A stretch of 64,000 nt of DNA from a bacterium (GCA_030426085.1 JAUHYW010000033.1:28642-92641), one strand, 5' to 3'; positions 24,732-36,194 are shown, counted from the first letter of the stretch. Notes: generated by a model not told the origin, from the sequence alone. Translations and numbers: made by a program.

Positions 24732-27700
24732 ATGCAGGTACGCGCAGGCCTCGCCGAGGCCGATATCACAGTCTATCGACGCGGCGCGCTGACCATGGGC
24801 TACGGCGACATGCGCGGCGGCATCGACGGCGTCGACGAGCCCCTGCGGGCGCGGGCTCTGGTGCTCGAAGACCCGGTCGGGGCCCCTGAGGATGGCCGGT
24901 CGCGGCTGGCCTACGCCTGCCTCGACCTGTGCTTCATCACCGACGGGCTTCGGCGGGCGATCGTCGAGCGGCTCGTCGCCCGACCCGAGATGGGCCTGGC
25001 GCCGCACCGGGTCATGATCACGGCGACCCATACCCACTCCGGCCCCAGCGGGTTCGCCGACGATGTCTTCTACAGCGCCAACGCACCCGGGCTGTGCCCC
25101 GAGGTCGTCGATGGCATCGCCGACGGCGTCGTCGACGCGCTCGTCGCGGCGACCGCCCGCTTGCGCGCGGCGCGGCTCTCGTACTGCGAACATCGCCTCG
25201 GCCGGGTCGACTGGGTGCACCGCCGCGGGGCCCATGCCGACCGACCGATCGACCCCGTGATGCGTGTTCTGCGCGTCGACGGCGCAGACGGCCGGCCGCT
25301 CGGCGTGCTCAACGCCTTCGCCCTGCACGGCACCTGCCTTCACGGCGAGGGGCGGCGCCTGCACCCCGACCACAAGGGCCTCAGCGCCGTCCTCATGTCC
25401 CGCTGGCTGGCCGACGAGGCGCCGGCGGACCATCCGTTCGTCGCCATCTTCGCCCAGGAGGCCGCGGGGGACATCACCCCCAACGGGCGCCTCGACCGCC
25501 GCCGGGGCGTCTTCGTCGGCCCCGATGACGACGACCATCGCTCGGTGGTGATCGTCGCCGAAGCCCAGGCCCGGGCGGCGATGGAGGCCTGGCGCGCTGC
25601 GGCTGATCGACCGCTGGCCGGCGAGCGCCTCGACGCGCGTATGTCGCGGGCCCGCTTCAGCGACCGCGCCTTCGAAACCGTCGACGGGCGCGCCGCGCGC
25701 ACGACCCCGACCCGGCTGGGCCTCGCGATGGCGCTCGGCACCCGGGACGGCCGCGGGCCGCTCGCGCCGCTCGAAGGGCTCTACCACCGCATCGCCCGGC
25801 GGCGGCGCCGGACGCGACCCGAAGACCCCAAGCTGCCCTTCTTCGAGTTCGCGCGGGGCCGCCGCTCGCGCATCGCGGGCCTGCTGCCGATCGATCTGCT
25901 GCGCGCGGTGCCGGGGCGGCACGCGGCCTTCTTCCGCCGGGGGCTGCGCAGCGGCGCGATGGACGCCCCGTGGGCGCCGCTCGAGCTGCCGGTGCAGGTC
26001 TTCGCCATCGGGCGTCTGCGCGTCGCGGCGGTGGCCGGCGAGCCGACGCACGACGCCGGCGCGCGCATCCGGGCCGTGCTCGTCGACTCCGATACCTGTG
26101 AGCATGTCATCGTGCAGGGCTATGCCAATGACTATGGCTCGTACGTGACCACCGGTGACGAGTACGCCCGGCAACACTATGAGGGCGGCTGCACGCTGTA
26201 CGGACCCGCGACGCTCGACCTGTGGTGCGCCGAGCTGAAGGCCCTCGGCGACCGGCTCGACGCCGGGGCGCCGCAGGCGTCCATACCGCCGCGGTCGGAG
26301 GCGCCGGCGCCCGGCGGGCCGCACTTCGAGGGCGGCTACCCCCGGCCGCGGCGGGCGCACGGGCTGCCGCGCGATCTGCGCGGCGCGCACGGCGTCGACC
26401 GGTTCGACACCATCATCGTCGGCGCCGGCTTCGCCGGGCTGCGGGCGGGCATCACGCTGCAGCAGGCCGGTCAGCGGGTGCTGCTGCTCGAAGCCTCCGA
26501 GCGGGTCGGCGGGCGGGCGCGCTCGACCGCCGACGGCGCGGACCTCGGCTGCGGCTTCATCGGCGCCCATCAGACCCACGCGATGGCGCTCGTCGACGCG
26601 CTCGGGTTCGAGCGCGTCGACTATGTCCGCACCGCCCCGCAGAACCCCTGCTTCCGCAGCGAGACCGTCGAAGGCGTCGAAGACATGCTGCTCGACGACA
26701 CCTGGTTTCGCATCCAGGGCTGCAAGAAGGACAGCGCCCTGCGCGATCGCTTGCGGCTGCTGCAGATGATGGTCGAGTGGATCGCCATCGAGAACCTGAT
26801 CGACCAGGCGCGGCCCGGCCGCGGCCCGCTCGCCCGGCGGCTCGACCGGATGACCGTGCGCGCCTGGATGGATCGGATGGACGTGCGGCCGAAGCATCGC
26901 GATCTCATCCGGCTGGCTGCCAATGGCATCTGGAGCGCAGAGCCGGCCGACATGTCGCTGCTCTACCTGCTGTGGTACAGCGCGACGAACAACGGGCTGC
27001 TGCACATCGCCAACGATCAGGCGGACGGGCCCCAGCAGTTCGGCGTGAAGGGTGGGCTCGGCGGCCTCGCCCATGCCTTCGGCGAGAGGTTTCGGGGCGA
27101 CCTGCGCTTGCAGACGCCGGTCGAGCGCATCGAGCGCCGCGCCGATGGCTTCAGGGTGTCGGCCGGCGGGCAGATCTTCGAAGCCGATGACGTCATCGTG
27201 GCCGCGACCCCGGCGGCGGTCGGGCGGCATGTCGAGTTCGATCCGCCGCTGCCCGAGGCGACCCGTCGCGTCCTCGACCAGCCCATGGGGCACGCGGTCA
27301 AGGCGATCGTCGAGTACGACACCCGGTGGTGGTGGTACGACGACGGCCGGCAGTTCCAGTGGTATGGCGGCATGGCGGGCACCCCGCTCGAGTGGATGCT
27401 CGACATCTCCGAGCCCGAGCGGGGGGTGTACCGCTTCTGCGCGTTCATGAACCCGCCCGAAGGCCTCTCCGACGATGCGCTGCGCGCGCTCTTCGTCGAC
27501 CTCTTCCACCGGCTCTCCGGCGACCCGCGGGCCCGCGCGGTGACCCGCTTCGACGTGGCCGACTGGCGCGCCAGCCCGTACATCGGCGGCGGCCCGGTCT
27601 CGATCTGCAGGCCCGGCGTGCTGACCGCGCTCGACGATCGACCCGACGCCCTCGAGGTCGTCGGCGGGCTGCACTTCGCCGGCGCCGAGTACAGCACGCA

Positions 27701-28109
27701 ATACACCGGCTACGTCGAGGGTGCCCTGCGCTCCGGCGCCCGCGCCGCGCAGCGGATCCTGCACGGCCGGGTCGTCGACCGCGACCTCGTCGCCCGCGGG
27801 CCGCGCTGGGCCCTCGGCCTGCTCGCGACGGCCGGGTGGGCCAACCTCGCGATGGTCACCCGCGCGCTCGGCGCATGGGAGCGATGCCGCGGGGCATCCG
27901 CGCCGCCGGCGCCCGAGCGCCGGCCCGGCGGCGGGCGCGCCGGGGCACGGCGTGGAGCCGGGCGAGGCGCCCCGAATCGGCCTGTCGGCGCCTCGATGAG
28001 TGGATCGGGCGGGCTCGTCGAGGGGGTGGGGCAAGGGGACGACCGCGTGCCCCTGCCGGATCGCCGGATCAGTCGCAGCGGGGGTCGGCGTTCTGGAAGT
28101 TGCGGATGA
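24732..28109 (+). CDS. Neutral-ceramidase-like amidase fused to flavin amine oxidase
   Basis: 1,125 residues from ATG 24732 (AGGAGG, 5-nt spacer; a GTG at 24591 is less likely). Residues 1-530 match the neutral/alkaline ceramidase N-terminal family: ATHTHSG (His near 100), FALHGT (His near 199), GDITPN (about 247), AGEPT (Glu near 436) and GYANDYGSYVTT (Tyr near 471), the zinc and active-site segments. The usual nucleophilic Ser in GDxSPN is Thr here. Residues 555-1030 are an FAD amine oxidase: VGAGFAGLRAG, LLLEASERVGGRARS and HFAGAEYSTQYTGYVEGALRSG. No signal peptide is seen. The last ~70 residues are Arg/Gly-rich and run through repeat DNA into the convergent gene. It could release an amine from an N-acyl amide and then oxidise it. 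Confidence 0.88.
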   Translation: MQVRAGLAEADITVYRRGALTMGYGDMRGGIDGVDEPLRARALVLEDPVGAPEDGRSRLAYACLDLCFITDGLRRAIVERLVARPEMGLAPHRVMITATHTHSGPSGFADDVFYSANAPGLCPEVVDGIADGVVDALVAATARLRAARLSYCEHRLGRVDWVHRRGAHADRPIDPVMRVLRVDGADGRPLGVLNAFALHGTCLHGEGRRLHPDHKGLSAVLMSRWLADEAPADHPFVAIFAQEAAGDITPNGRLDRRRGVFVGPDDDDHRSVVIVAEAQARAAMEAWRAAADRPLAGERLDARMSRARFSDRAFETVDGRAARTTPTRLGLAMALGTRDGRGPLAPLEGLYHRIARRRRRTRPEDPKLPFFEFARGRRSRIAGLLPIDLLRAVPGRHAAFFRRGLRSGAMDAPWAPLELPVQVFAIGRLRVAAVAGEPTHDAGARIRAVLVDSDTCEHVIVQGYANDYGSYVTTGDEYARQHYEGGCTLYGPATLDLWCAELKALGDRLDAGAPQASIPPRSEAPAPGGPHFEGGYPRPRRAHGLPRDLRGAHGVDRFDTIIVGAGFAGLRAGITLQQAGQRVLLLEASERVGGRARSTADGADLGCGFIGAHQTHAMALVDALGFERVDYVRTAPQNPCFRSETVEGVEDMLLDDTWFRIQGCKKDSALRDRLRLLQMMVEWIAIENLIDQARPGRGPLARRLDRMTVRAWMDRMDVRPKHRDLIRLAANGIWSAEPADMSLLYLLWYSATNNGLLHIANDQADGPQQFGVKGGLGGLAHAFGERFRGDLRLQTPVERIERRADGFRVSAGGQIFEADDVIVAATPAAVGRHVEFDPPLPEATRRVLDQPMGHAVKAIVEYDTRWWWYDDGRQFQWYGGMAGTPLEWMLDISEPERGVYRFCAFMNPPEGLSDDALRALFVDLFHRLSGDPRARAVTRFDVADWRASPYIGGGPVSICRPGVLTALDDRPDALEVVGGLHFAGAEYSTQYTGYVEGALRSGARAAQRILHGRVVDRDLVARGPRWALGLLATAGWANLAMVTRALGAWERCRGASAPPAPERRPGGGRAGARRGAGRGAPNRPVGASMSGSGGLVEGVGQGDDRVPLPDRRISRSGGRRSGSCG
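27972..27995 (+). repeat. Copy 3 of the dispersed repeat
   Basis: Shares the AATCGGCCTGTCGGCGCCTCG-like core (quoted in part) with 22865-22888. It lies inside the C-terminal tail of the fusion gene, about 75 bp before the intact cytochrome-like gene, mirroring the position of copies 1 and 2 before the truncated copy. Confidence 0.55.
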
Positions 28110-28773
28110 CGTCCTCGCCGATGGGCAGCGGATCGCAGCCGTGGTCCTGCTCGCAGACGAAGTCCCACCGCGGCTCGGCGAGGGCGTGGCAGTCGAGGCA
28201 GTTGCCGCCGAACTGGTTGACCACGTCGTCGGTGCCCCGGTCTTCGATGATCACGGCGCCGTCGGGGTCGAACCGCAGGAAGAAGAACTCCCAGTCGTTG
28301 GTGGCCGGGCTCCAGCCGGGGCGGCGCTTGACCATGGCCTCGGCGGGCACGAGCTGGATGACGGTGCCCGGGGGGTAGACGCCGCCCTCGGGGGCGTTGG
28401 CCACCGCCAGGGTCTCGTCGAGGCGGCCGAGCTTGTTGGTGACGTAGAACCGGCGGACGGGGGTCCAGTCGAGCAGGCAGTCGAAGTCTTCGGGGCGCAT
28501 GTCGATGTCGTCGCCCATGGCATGGGATGCCATGTCGGGGGCCATGTCGGGCGCCGGCGCCATGTCGGGGGCCATGTCGGGGGTCGGGGCCATGTCGATG
28601 GGGTCGGGTGCCATGTCCGGCGCCTCGGACGCCATGTCGGGCGTCGGTTCGGACGCCATGTCCGGGGTGGGGTCGCCGCCGTCGTCGGTGGTGCAGGCGA
28701 GCAGGGTCGCAGCCAGCAGGGTCGCGGCGAGCAGCAGGCCGGGCAGGCGGTGGTATGGGGAGCGGTGGCTCAT
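28069..28773 (-). CDS. Cytochrome-P460-like heme lipoprotein
   Basis: 234 residues from ATG 28773 (GGAGA upstream). The signal peptide ends in LLAATLLAC, a lipobox. A spacer made of PDMA/PDMAS units runs to about residue 85. The C-terminal 150 residues carry one heme c motif, CLDCH, in NQFGGNCLDCHA, preceded by PPGTVIQLVPAEAMVKRRPG and a DWEFFFL strand. This resembles small cytochrome P460-like or CxxCH lipoproteins. Two extra cysteines follow (VCEQDHGC). It would be a lipid-anchored periplasmic electron carrier or sensor. It is the last gene of a three-gene operon, with 13 nt to the preceding stop. A truncated copy lies at 23113-23475. Confidence 0.75.
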   Translation of the reverse strand: MSHRSPYHRLPGLLLAATLLAATLLACTTDDGGDPTPDMASEPTPDMASEAPDMAPDPIDMAPTPDMAPDMAPAPDMAPDMASHAMGDDIDMRPEDFDCLLDWTPVRRFYVTNKLGRLDETLAVANAPEGGVYPPGTVIQLVPAEAMVKRRPGWSPATNDWEFFFLRFDPDGAVIIEDRGTDDVVNQFGGNCLDCHALAEPRWDFVCEQDHGCDPLPIGEDVIRNFQNADPRCD

Positions 28774-28786
28774 CGGGGGTTCTCCG

Positions 28787-30010
28787 TCACTCGTCGGGGG
28801 TGGCACAGACCCGGGCGAAGACGCCTTCGGGCGTGGGGCGGGGCAGGCAGCGGCGGCCGGCGAGGCAGTCGGCGTCGACGCAGCACGGGCGGGTGCAGGC
28901 GCCCTCGATGCACTCGGTGCCGGCGCATTGCGCGCCGTCCTGGCACGGGCTGCCGTCGGCGCCGGGGCCCCGGGGCACGGGCACGCAGGCCGAGACCACG
29001 CCGGTGACCGTCCGCCCTTCGTAGGCCGCGACCCGGCCGCAGGTGTCCTGACCGAAGCAGTCTTCGTGGGTGCAGCACGGGTCGGCGCAGACCCCGGGGG
29101 CGCCGCCGGGCGCCTGATCGTAGGGCACGCAGATCCGGCTGCGGCAGTCGAGGTCGCCGAAGCAGCCGTCGCCGGTGCGGCCGGCGCCGAAGGGCAGCGG
29201 CTCGCAGATCGCGCGGGGCCCGCCGCCGGTGGGGGTCCACACGCAGGCGAGGCCGCCGCAGTCGAGGTCGGTGCAGCACGCGGCGAGGCACCGGTCGCGG
29301 CCGACGTCGCACAGCCCGCTCTGGCAGCCGTTGCCGGCGCACGGCTGGCCGGCGGCCCGGTCGAAGGTGTAGCCGGGGGGGTAGATCCGGCTGGGTACGC
29401 ACAGCTTGACCCCCCGCAGGTACTGGCATCCGAAGCCGAGGGGGCAGTCGGTCTCGGCGCAGCACGGGGTGGCGCAGACGGCGTAGGGCCGGCCGGCGAC
29501 GGCGACCTCGACGCACAGGTCGCTGGCGCAGGCCGACCCTCGGGGGCAGTCGGCGCCGAGGGGCAGGTTCTGCGGTTCGGGGTCGGGCATGGCGTCGGGC
29601 GCGGCGGGCGCAGCGTCGGGGGCGGCGTCGGGGGTCGGGTCGGGCGCGGCGTCGGGCCCCCGATCGACCTCGGCGTCGAGCACCGGGACGCCCCGGTCGC
29701 GGTCGGGGCGGCCGAGGTCGGGCGGGTCGTCGCTCAGGCACTCGCCGCTCTGGCACGACGTGCCCCGGGGGCAGTCCCGGTCGACCCGGCAGTCGAAGGT
29801 GCATCGGCCGTCGGCGCAGTACAGGCCGGGCAGGCAGTCGCTGTTGAGCCGGCACCCGCCGCCGGTGACGTCGGGGCGCACGTCGGGCAGCGGCGCGTCG
29901 AGCAGGATGCCGGCGTCCCGGCCGCCGGGGGTGTCGCCGCCGCCGCCCACCCCGGCGTCGGTGCAGGCCGCGAGCAGCAGCGCGAGCGTGAGCGCCGGGC
30001 GGGCCGTCAT
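28787..30010 (-). CDS. Large Cys-rich lipoprotein
   Basis: 407 residues from ATG 30010. Signal peptide LALLLAAC with lipobox. Then a Gly/Asp-rich spacer, a cysteine cluster (CRLNSDCLPGLYCADGRC), a second Asp/Pro/Ala spacer (PDAAPDPTPDAAPDAAP) and a long C-terminal region with about 35 cysteines in repeated CC..DC patterns (CCAETDCPLGFGC, CCTDLDCGGLAC, CCTHEDCFGQDTC, CCVDADCLAGRRC). This repeat style is common in myxobacterial surface lipoproteins and suggests an extracellular disulfide-stabilised adhesin or scaffold. Its start overlaps the upstream membrane-protein stop (ATGA). Longer frames upstream lack coding bias. Confidence 0.78.
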   Translation of the reverse strand: MTARPALTLALLLAACTDAGVGGGGDTPGGRDAGILLDAPLPDVRPDVTGGGCRLNSDCLPGLYCADGRCTFDCRVDRDCPRGTSCQSGECLSDDPPDLGRPDRDRGVPVLDAEVDRGPDAAPDPTPDAAPDAAPAAPDAMPDPEPQNLPLGADCPRGSACASDLCVEVAVAGRPYAVCATPCCAETDCPLGFGCQYLRGVKLCVPSRIYPPGYTFDRAAGQPCAGNGCQSGLCDVGRDRCLAACCTDLDCGGLACVWTPTGGGPRAICEPLPFGAGRTGDGCFGDLDCRSRICVPYDQAPGGAPGVCADPCCTHEDCFGQDTCGRVAAYEGRTVTGVVSACVPVPRGPGADGSPCQDGAQCAGTECIEGACTRPCCVDADCLAGRRCLPRPTPEGVFARVCATPDE

Positions 30011-30411
30011 CGCCCGAACCGCTCGCGCGCGTGGGCCGAGAAGAAGAGGAAGAGCAGGATGATCGTGTACTCGGCGTACTCGATGCCCATCTCGCGGAAG
30101 CGGGTGTCGTGCTCGAGGATGAAGAACGTCTGCCCGGCGCAGGTGAGCGCCATCGCGCCGTAGATGACGGCCATCGCGACCGGGGTGCGCCGCCAGCGGG
30201 TGGCGTAGCCGGCGATGAAGGTCACGGCGGCGGTCAGGATGAGGCTCCACTGGAGCGTGAGCATGGCCGGGCCGAAGAGCGGGTTGCTGACGCGGGTCCA
30301 GGGCACCTCGGCGAAGACCATCTCGGCGAAGCCCACGAGGGCCCAGGCGGCGAGGCCGACGTGCACCAGGATGAGCAGCCAGGCGAAGACTCTGCCGAGG
30401 ATCGGGGGCAT
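30007..30411 (-). CDS. Small four-helix membrane protein
   Basis: 134 residues with four hydrophobic helices (about 7-30, 48-68, 75-95, 110-128): VFAWLLILVHVGLAAWALVGF, LTLQWSLILTAAVTFIAGY, VAMAVIYGAMALTCAGQTFF and YTIILLFLFF. The topology resembles DoxX-like or DUF small membrane families, but no motif settles it. First gene of the operon leading to the two lipoproteins; it overlaps the next start by 4 nt. Confidence 0.65.
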   Translation of the reverse strand: MPPILGRVFAWLLILVHVGLAAWALVGFAEMVFAEVPWTRVSNPLFGPAMLTLQWSLILTAAVTFIAGYATRWRRTPVAMAVIYGAMALTCAGQTFFILEHDTRFREMGIEYAEYTIILLFLFFSAHARERFGR

Positions 30412-30539
30412 GGCGCGCTCCGTCGATGGGCTGGGCGATGCGGTACCACGTCCGGCCGGGGCAGGGGAAGCCGCGGCGGGTCGCGGCTTCCGTCGGCGGC
30501 GGCGGAGGGCTATGCTCGGGCTTTCGCAAAGGGGCCACC

Positions 30540-32252
30540 ATGAGCGAGATCACCGCGGGCGCCGCGCCGGGCGTCGAGCCGCACGATCGGGACTACACCG
30601 CCCTGCTGGGGGCCATCGCCCGCCGGCTGGCCGCGGCCGAGGGGCCGGTCTTCACCACCGACGCCGACGTGCCCGACGGGGCCCCGGCCGACGGGCGGCG
30701 GGCCGAGCGACGGGACGCGCTGTTCGACCTGCTCCTCGAGAGCCTCGAGCCGGCGCTGCGCCCGCAGTACACCTGTAGCGCCTGCCGGGTGTTCGTGCGC
30801 CGCTTCGGCGGGCTGGTGACCCTCGACGACAAGGGCCGGGCGACGCCGCTGCTGTGGGCGGCCGAGGACGGCGGCGAGGCGTTCGGCGGGGCCTGCGCGG
30901 CCCTGCGGGCGCGGGTGGCCAAGGCCCGGGTGACGGGGGTCTTCCTGCACGACGCGAAGGTGTGGGGCACGCCCGAGGCCGGCGGCTGGCGGCACTTCGG
31001 GGGGCCGGTGCACCCGGCCCGGGTCTTCGCCCACGGGCTGCTGACGCCGGCGCAGCGCATGGCCGAGCTGGCCCACGACTTCGAGACGCTGGAGCGCGCG
31101 CTGGGGGTCTACGATCGGGCGCACGTCCAGGTGGCGCTGCGGCTGCTGGAGGGCGATCGGCTCTACCGCAGCGAGAAGGTGCTGGGCGTGGCGCAGTGGC
31201 TCGACCGGCTGATGGAGGGCCTGCCGAAGCCGGGGCGCAAGAAGAGCGGCAAGAAGAAGAAGGGCGGCAAGAAGGCCCGGCTGCGGCGCAACCTGCTGTG
31301 GCGGGCGGTGGCCGCCGCGCCGCCCGGGTTCTGCCATGTGCGCAGCACGATGATCGGCACGCTGCTGGACGACATCGCCGCGGGCAAGCGCTACGCCGAC
31401 GTCGAGCGCGCGTTCCGGGCGAAGATGCACCCCTTGCAGTATCAGCGGCCGCAGGCGGCGCCCAAGGCGGGCAACGTGAAGCAGGCCGAGGCGATCGTCG
31501 AGAAGCTGGGCAGCGCGGGGGCGCTGAAGCGGCGCTTCGCCCGCCTCGACGATCTGGAGCTGCTGTGGCGCGCGCCGCAGACGCAGCGGGCGGGGCCGAC
31601 GAGCATCGGCGCGGCGGCGGGCCGGGTGTTCGAGCACCTGCTGTCGGGGCGGCGGGGCGCGCCGGCCCTGGACGGGCTGCCGACTCAGACGGTGACCTGG
31701 GTCAAGTTCCGGCGCACGGTGCTGCCCCGGGCGGGGCGCATCGAGATCGACGTGCCCGAGCGGGGCGGGTTCTATGCCTTCGTGACCGCGGCCGACCCCG
31801 AGGCGCCGCCGGTCGTGCAGTGGGATCGGGCCGACGCCCGCAACCCGGTGACCTGGTACACCTACATGGAGCCCCGCCCGGCGACGCAGTGGGATCTGGA
31901 GCCCGGCTGGCGCGCGGTGACCGGGGTCTGCCTCTTCCCCCACATGTGGGGCGAGGACGAGGATGGGCACAGCCATCAGGGCAAGGGTGCGCTGATGGTC
32001 ATCGACGGCTGCCGGGCGCCCAAGGGCGGGGGCAGCGGGCTGTTCCCCGAGTTCCTGCGCAGCGAGTACCGGGCGGTGCGGGCGACGCTGGAGGCGTTCA
32101 GCAAGGCGTCCGAGCTGGGCGGGCGGGACGCGGCGAGCGCCTGCGGGCTGGCGGTCCGGCCGGGTGTGCGGGGTACGCTGCGGCTGCGGGTGCACCCGCC
32201 CGAGGGCGACGTGGGCGGGGCGGCGGTCTATGTCATCGATCGCTGGGATTGA
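30540..32252 (+). CDS. Orphan cytoplasmic protein with Lys-rich loop
   Basis: 570 residues from ATG 30540 (AAAGGGG upstream). No signal peptide or membrane helix. Residues 79-82 hold a CSAC pair (TCSACRVFVRRFGG), followed by an alpha/beta region. A strongly basic loop (KKSGKKKKGGKKARLRR, about 230-250) suggests nucleic-acid or ribosome contact. The second half has conserved-looking segments: KMHPLQYQRPQAAPK, TVTWVKFRRTVLPRAGRIEI, WYTYMEPRPATQWDL and DGHSHQGKGALMVIDG. It has no recognised domain. It stands alone between a divergent operon and a secreted protein, with no phage or toxin genes nearby. Confidence 0.6.
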   Translation: MSEITAGAAPGVEPHDRDYTALLGAIARRLAAAEGPVFTTDADVPDGAPADGRRAERRDALFDLLLESLEPALRPQYTCSACRVFVRRFGGLVTLDDKGRATPLLWAAEDGGEAFGGACAALRARVAKARVTGVFLHDAKVWGTPEAGGWRHFGGPVHPARVFAHGLLTPAQRMAELAHDFETLERALGVYDRAHVQVALRLLEGDRLYRSEKVLGVAQWLDRLMEGLPKPGRKKSGKKKKGGKKARLRRNLLWRAVAAAPPGFCHVRSTMIGTLLDDIAAGKRYADVERAFRAKMHPLQYQRPQAAPKAGNVKQAEAIVEKLGSAGALKRRFARLDDLELLWRAPQTQRAGPTSIGAAAGRVFEHLLSGRRGAPALDGLPTQTVTWVKFRRTVLPRAGRIEIDVPERGGFYAFVTAADPEAPPVVQWDRADARNPVTWYTYMEPRPATQWDLEPGWRAVTGVCLFPHMWGEDEDGHSHQGKGALMVIDGCRAPKGGGSGLFPEFLRSEYRAVRATLEAFSKASELGGRDAASACGLAVRPGVRGTLRLRVHPPEGDVGGAAVYVIDRWD

Positions 32253-32328
32253 TGGTGTCGTCCTGATGCGGTGACACCTGCCATGGGCGCCGCCTCTCCC
32301 CGGGCCACCCATCCACCGGGAGGTCTGC

Positions 32329-33897
32329 ATGCCCCGACTCCACCGCTCCATTCACGGCCTCGTCGCCCTGTGCGCGCTCGGCGCCGTCCGCACCGCGTGG
32401 GCGCAGTGTGACGACACGGCCTTCGAGTGCGCCCGCCTCGCCGCCGTCGAGGCGGCCCGCGATCACCTGCGGGCGTTGGAGGCGGGGACCGGGCTGGCCG
32501 ACGGGCAGACCCACCGGGACAACGGGCTGGTGGCGCTGGTCTTCATGGAGGAGGGCCGCGATCAGCCGGGTGATCTGGACGCGCTGTCGGCCGCGGATCG
32601 GGCGATGGTGCGGCGGCTGCTGGCCGCGGGCATCGACCGGGCGCCGGCGCTGACCGACCCCGACGCCGAGCCGGATGTGATCCCGGCGGCGACGCTGCTC
32701 GGCGCGCTGAACATCTGGCGTATCAGGGGCGGGGCCGAGGACATCGGCGCGGCGGCGCCGGTGTCGACCGCCATCGAGAACGCGGCGCACGCGCTGATGC
32801 GGGTCCAGAGCCGGCCGCCCGAGCTGCCGGGGGGCTGGCGGTCCCGGCCGGACGGGCCGGTCTCGCCGGTGGCGACCCTCTTCGTGTCTCGCTGGATCTA
32901 CGCGGCCCAGGTGCCCGGCGCCGAGCACAGCCTGGCGGCGGTGGGCGCGTTCACCGTGGCCAACCGCAACCCCGATCGGGGGCAGGCCGGCGCGCCGGGC
33001 GATGAGTCGAGCACCGCGGCGACGGCGGCGGCGGTGTGGATGGCCTGGAACCTGCGCCGCTCGCCGTCCCACCCCGAGGTGCAGCACGCGATGAACTGGC
33101 TGTGGCGCCACCCGTGGCTCGGGGCGCTGCACGGCCCGCACGCCGAGGCCCGGGCGCCGTTCACCCAGTGGGCCATGGCGCGCGGGGTGTGGACCTATGA
33201 TCTGGGGGTCGAGGGGGTCTACCCCGACGATCTGGCGTGGATCGAGCCGGAGGCGGTGGGCTTCCCCGACGAGCGGCGGTCGGTGTGGTTCGACGCGGTC
33301 TTCGGGTTGGTGACGACCCAGGAGCCGGCGGGCACCTGGGCCGCGCCGGCGGCGCCCGATCCCGACGGGCTGTCGGCGGTGGCCCGGCACACGCTGCGGC
33401 TGAGGGCCTTGCTGCGGCGGCCGTTCTGGGACTGCGTGGGCTTCGACGACGGGCCCGATCCCTGCGGGATCGAAGACAACTGCCCCGATGTGCCCAACCC
33501 GCTCCAGGCGGACACCGACGGGGACGGGGTGGGGGACGCCTGCGACAACTGCCCGGAGGTGGTCAACCGGCCGCAGGCCGACCTCGACGGGGACGGGGTG
33601 GGGGACGCTTGCCAGGGCGGGCGGCCGGTCGCGCCCGACGCGGGGGTGGACGCGGCGGTCGAGGTGGATGCGGCGGTGGACGCTGCGGTGGATGCGGCCG
33701 AGGTCGAGGTGGACGCCGAGCGTGCGCCCGAGCGGGACGTCGCGGTCGACGCCGCCGCCCGGGATCCCGACGCGGGGGAGGTGCCCCGGGCGCCGACCTG
33801 TGAGCCGTCCTGCGCCGCGCCCGACGCGTCTCCGGGCGGCGGCCCGTGGTGGCTGGTCCTTCTGCTCCTCGGGTGGGTCCGGATCCGCCGGGGCTGA
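32329..33897 (+). CDS. Secreted alpha-toroid-like protein with thrombospondin type 3 repeats and C-terminal sorting tail
   Basis: 522 residues from ATG 32329 (GGAGGT upstream). Signal peptide ends near RTAWA. Residues 25-355 are helical with repeats recalling prenyltransferase/squalene-oxidase toroids ([28 protein letters not shown]). Residues 375-430 contain two thrombospondin type 3 calcium repeats ([26 protein letters not shown] pattern, quoted in part). A disordered Val/Asp/Ala stretch follows. The last 30 residues contain CEPSC, then Gly-Gly, a Trp/Leu helix and RIRRG: a MYXO-CTERM-like sorting signal for surface anchoring. The toroid assignment is low-confidence. Confidence 0.7.
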   Translation: MPRLHRSIHGLVALCALGAVRTAWAQCDDTAFECARLAAVEAARDHLRALEAGTGLADGQTHRDNGLVALVFMEEGRDQPGDLDALSAADRAMVRRLLAAGIDRAPALTDPDAEPDVIPAATLLGALNIWRIRGGAEDIGAAAPVSTAIENAAHALMRVQSRPPELPGGWRSRPDGPVSPVATLFVSRWIYAAQVPGAEHSLAAVGAFTVANRNPDRGQAGAPGDESSTAATAAAVWMAWNLRRSPSHPEVQHAMNWLWRHPWLGALHGPHAEARAPFTQWAMARGVWTYDLGVEGVYPDDLAWIEPEAVGFPDERRSVWFDAVFGLVTTQEPAGTWAAPAAPDPDGLSAVARHTLRLRALLRRPFWDCVGFDDGPDPCGIEDNCPDVPNPLQADTDGDGVGDACDNCPEVVNRPQADLDGDGVGDACQGGRPVAPDAGVDAAVEVDAAVDAAVDAAEVEVDAERAPERDVAVDAAARDPDAGEVPRAPTCEPSCAAPDASPGGGPWWLVLLLLGWVRIRRG

Positions 33898-33921
33898 GCG
33901 CCGGGCGAGATCTCGCGTGCT

Positions 33922-36063
<2,142 letters not shown>

Positions 36064-36165
36064 CGTCCGACTCGGCGCGCTCGGGCGCGGCCCGTCCATG
36101 GTGGCCCAGCCCCGGTCCCAGGTAAAGCGTCGCGCCCTCGGCGGGGATGCCCGACCGTCACGCGG

Positions 36166-36194
36166 TTGACAATCGGGCACGCTGCGGCTCGAAT
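36166..36194 (+). promoter_or_regulatory. Promoter of the symporter gene
   Basis: TTGACA (36166-36171), a 17-nt spacer and TCGAAT (36189-36194), in the intergenic region between the divergent kinase and symporter genes; about 50 nt leader to the ATG at 36252. Confidence 0.55.

Noticed and set aside
33905..33916. Palindrome GCGAGATCTCGC as a terminator
   Set aside because: Six-base arms with no loop and no T-run, in a 24-bp gap between convergent genes; too weak to call.
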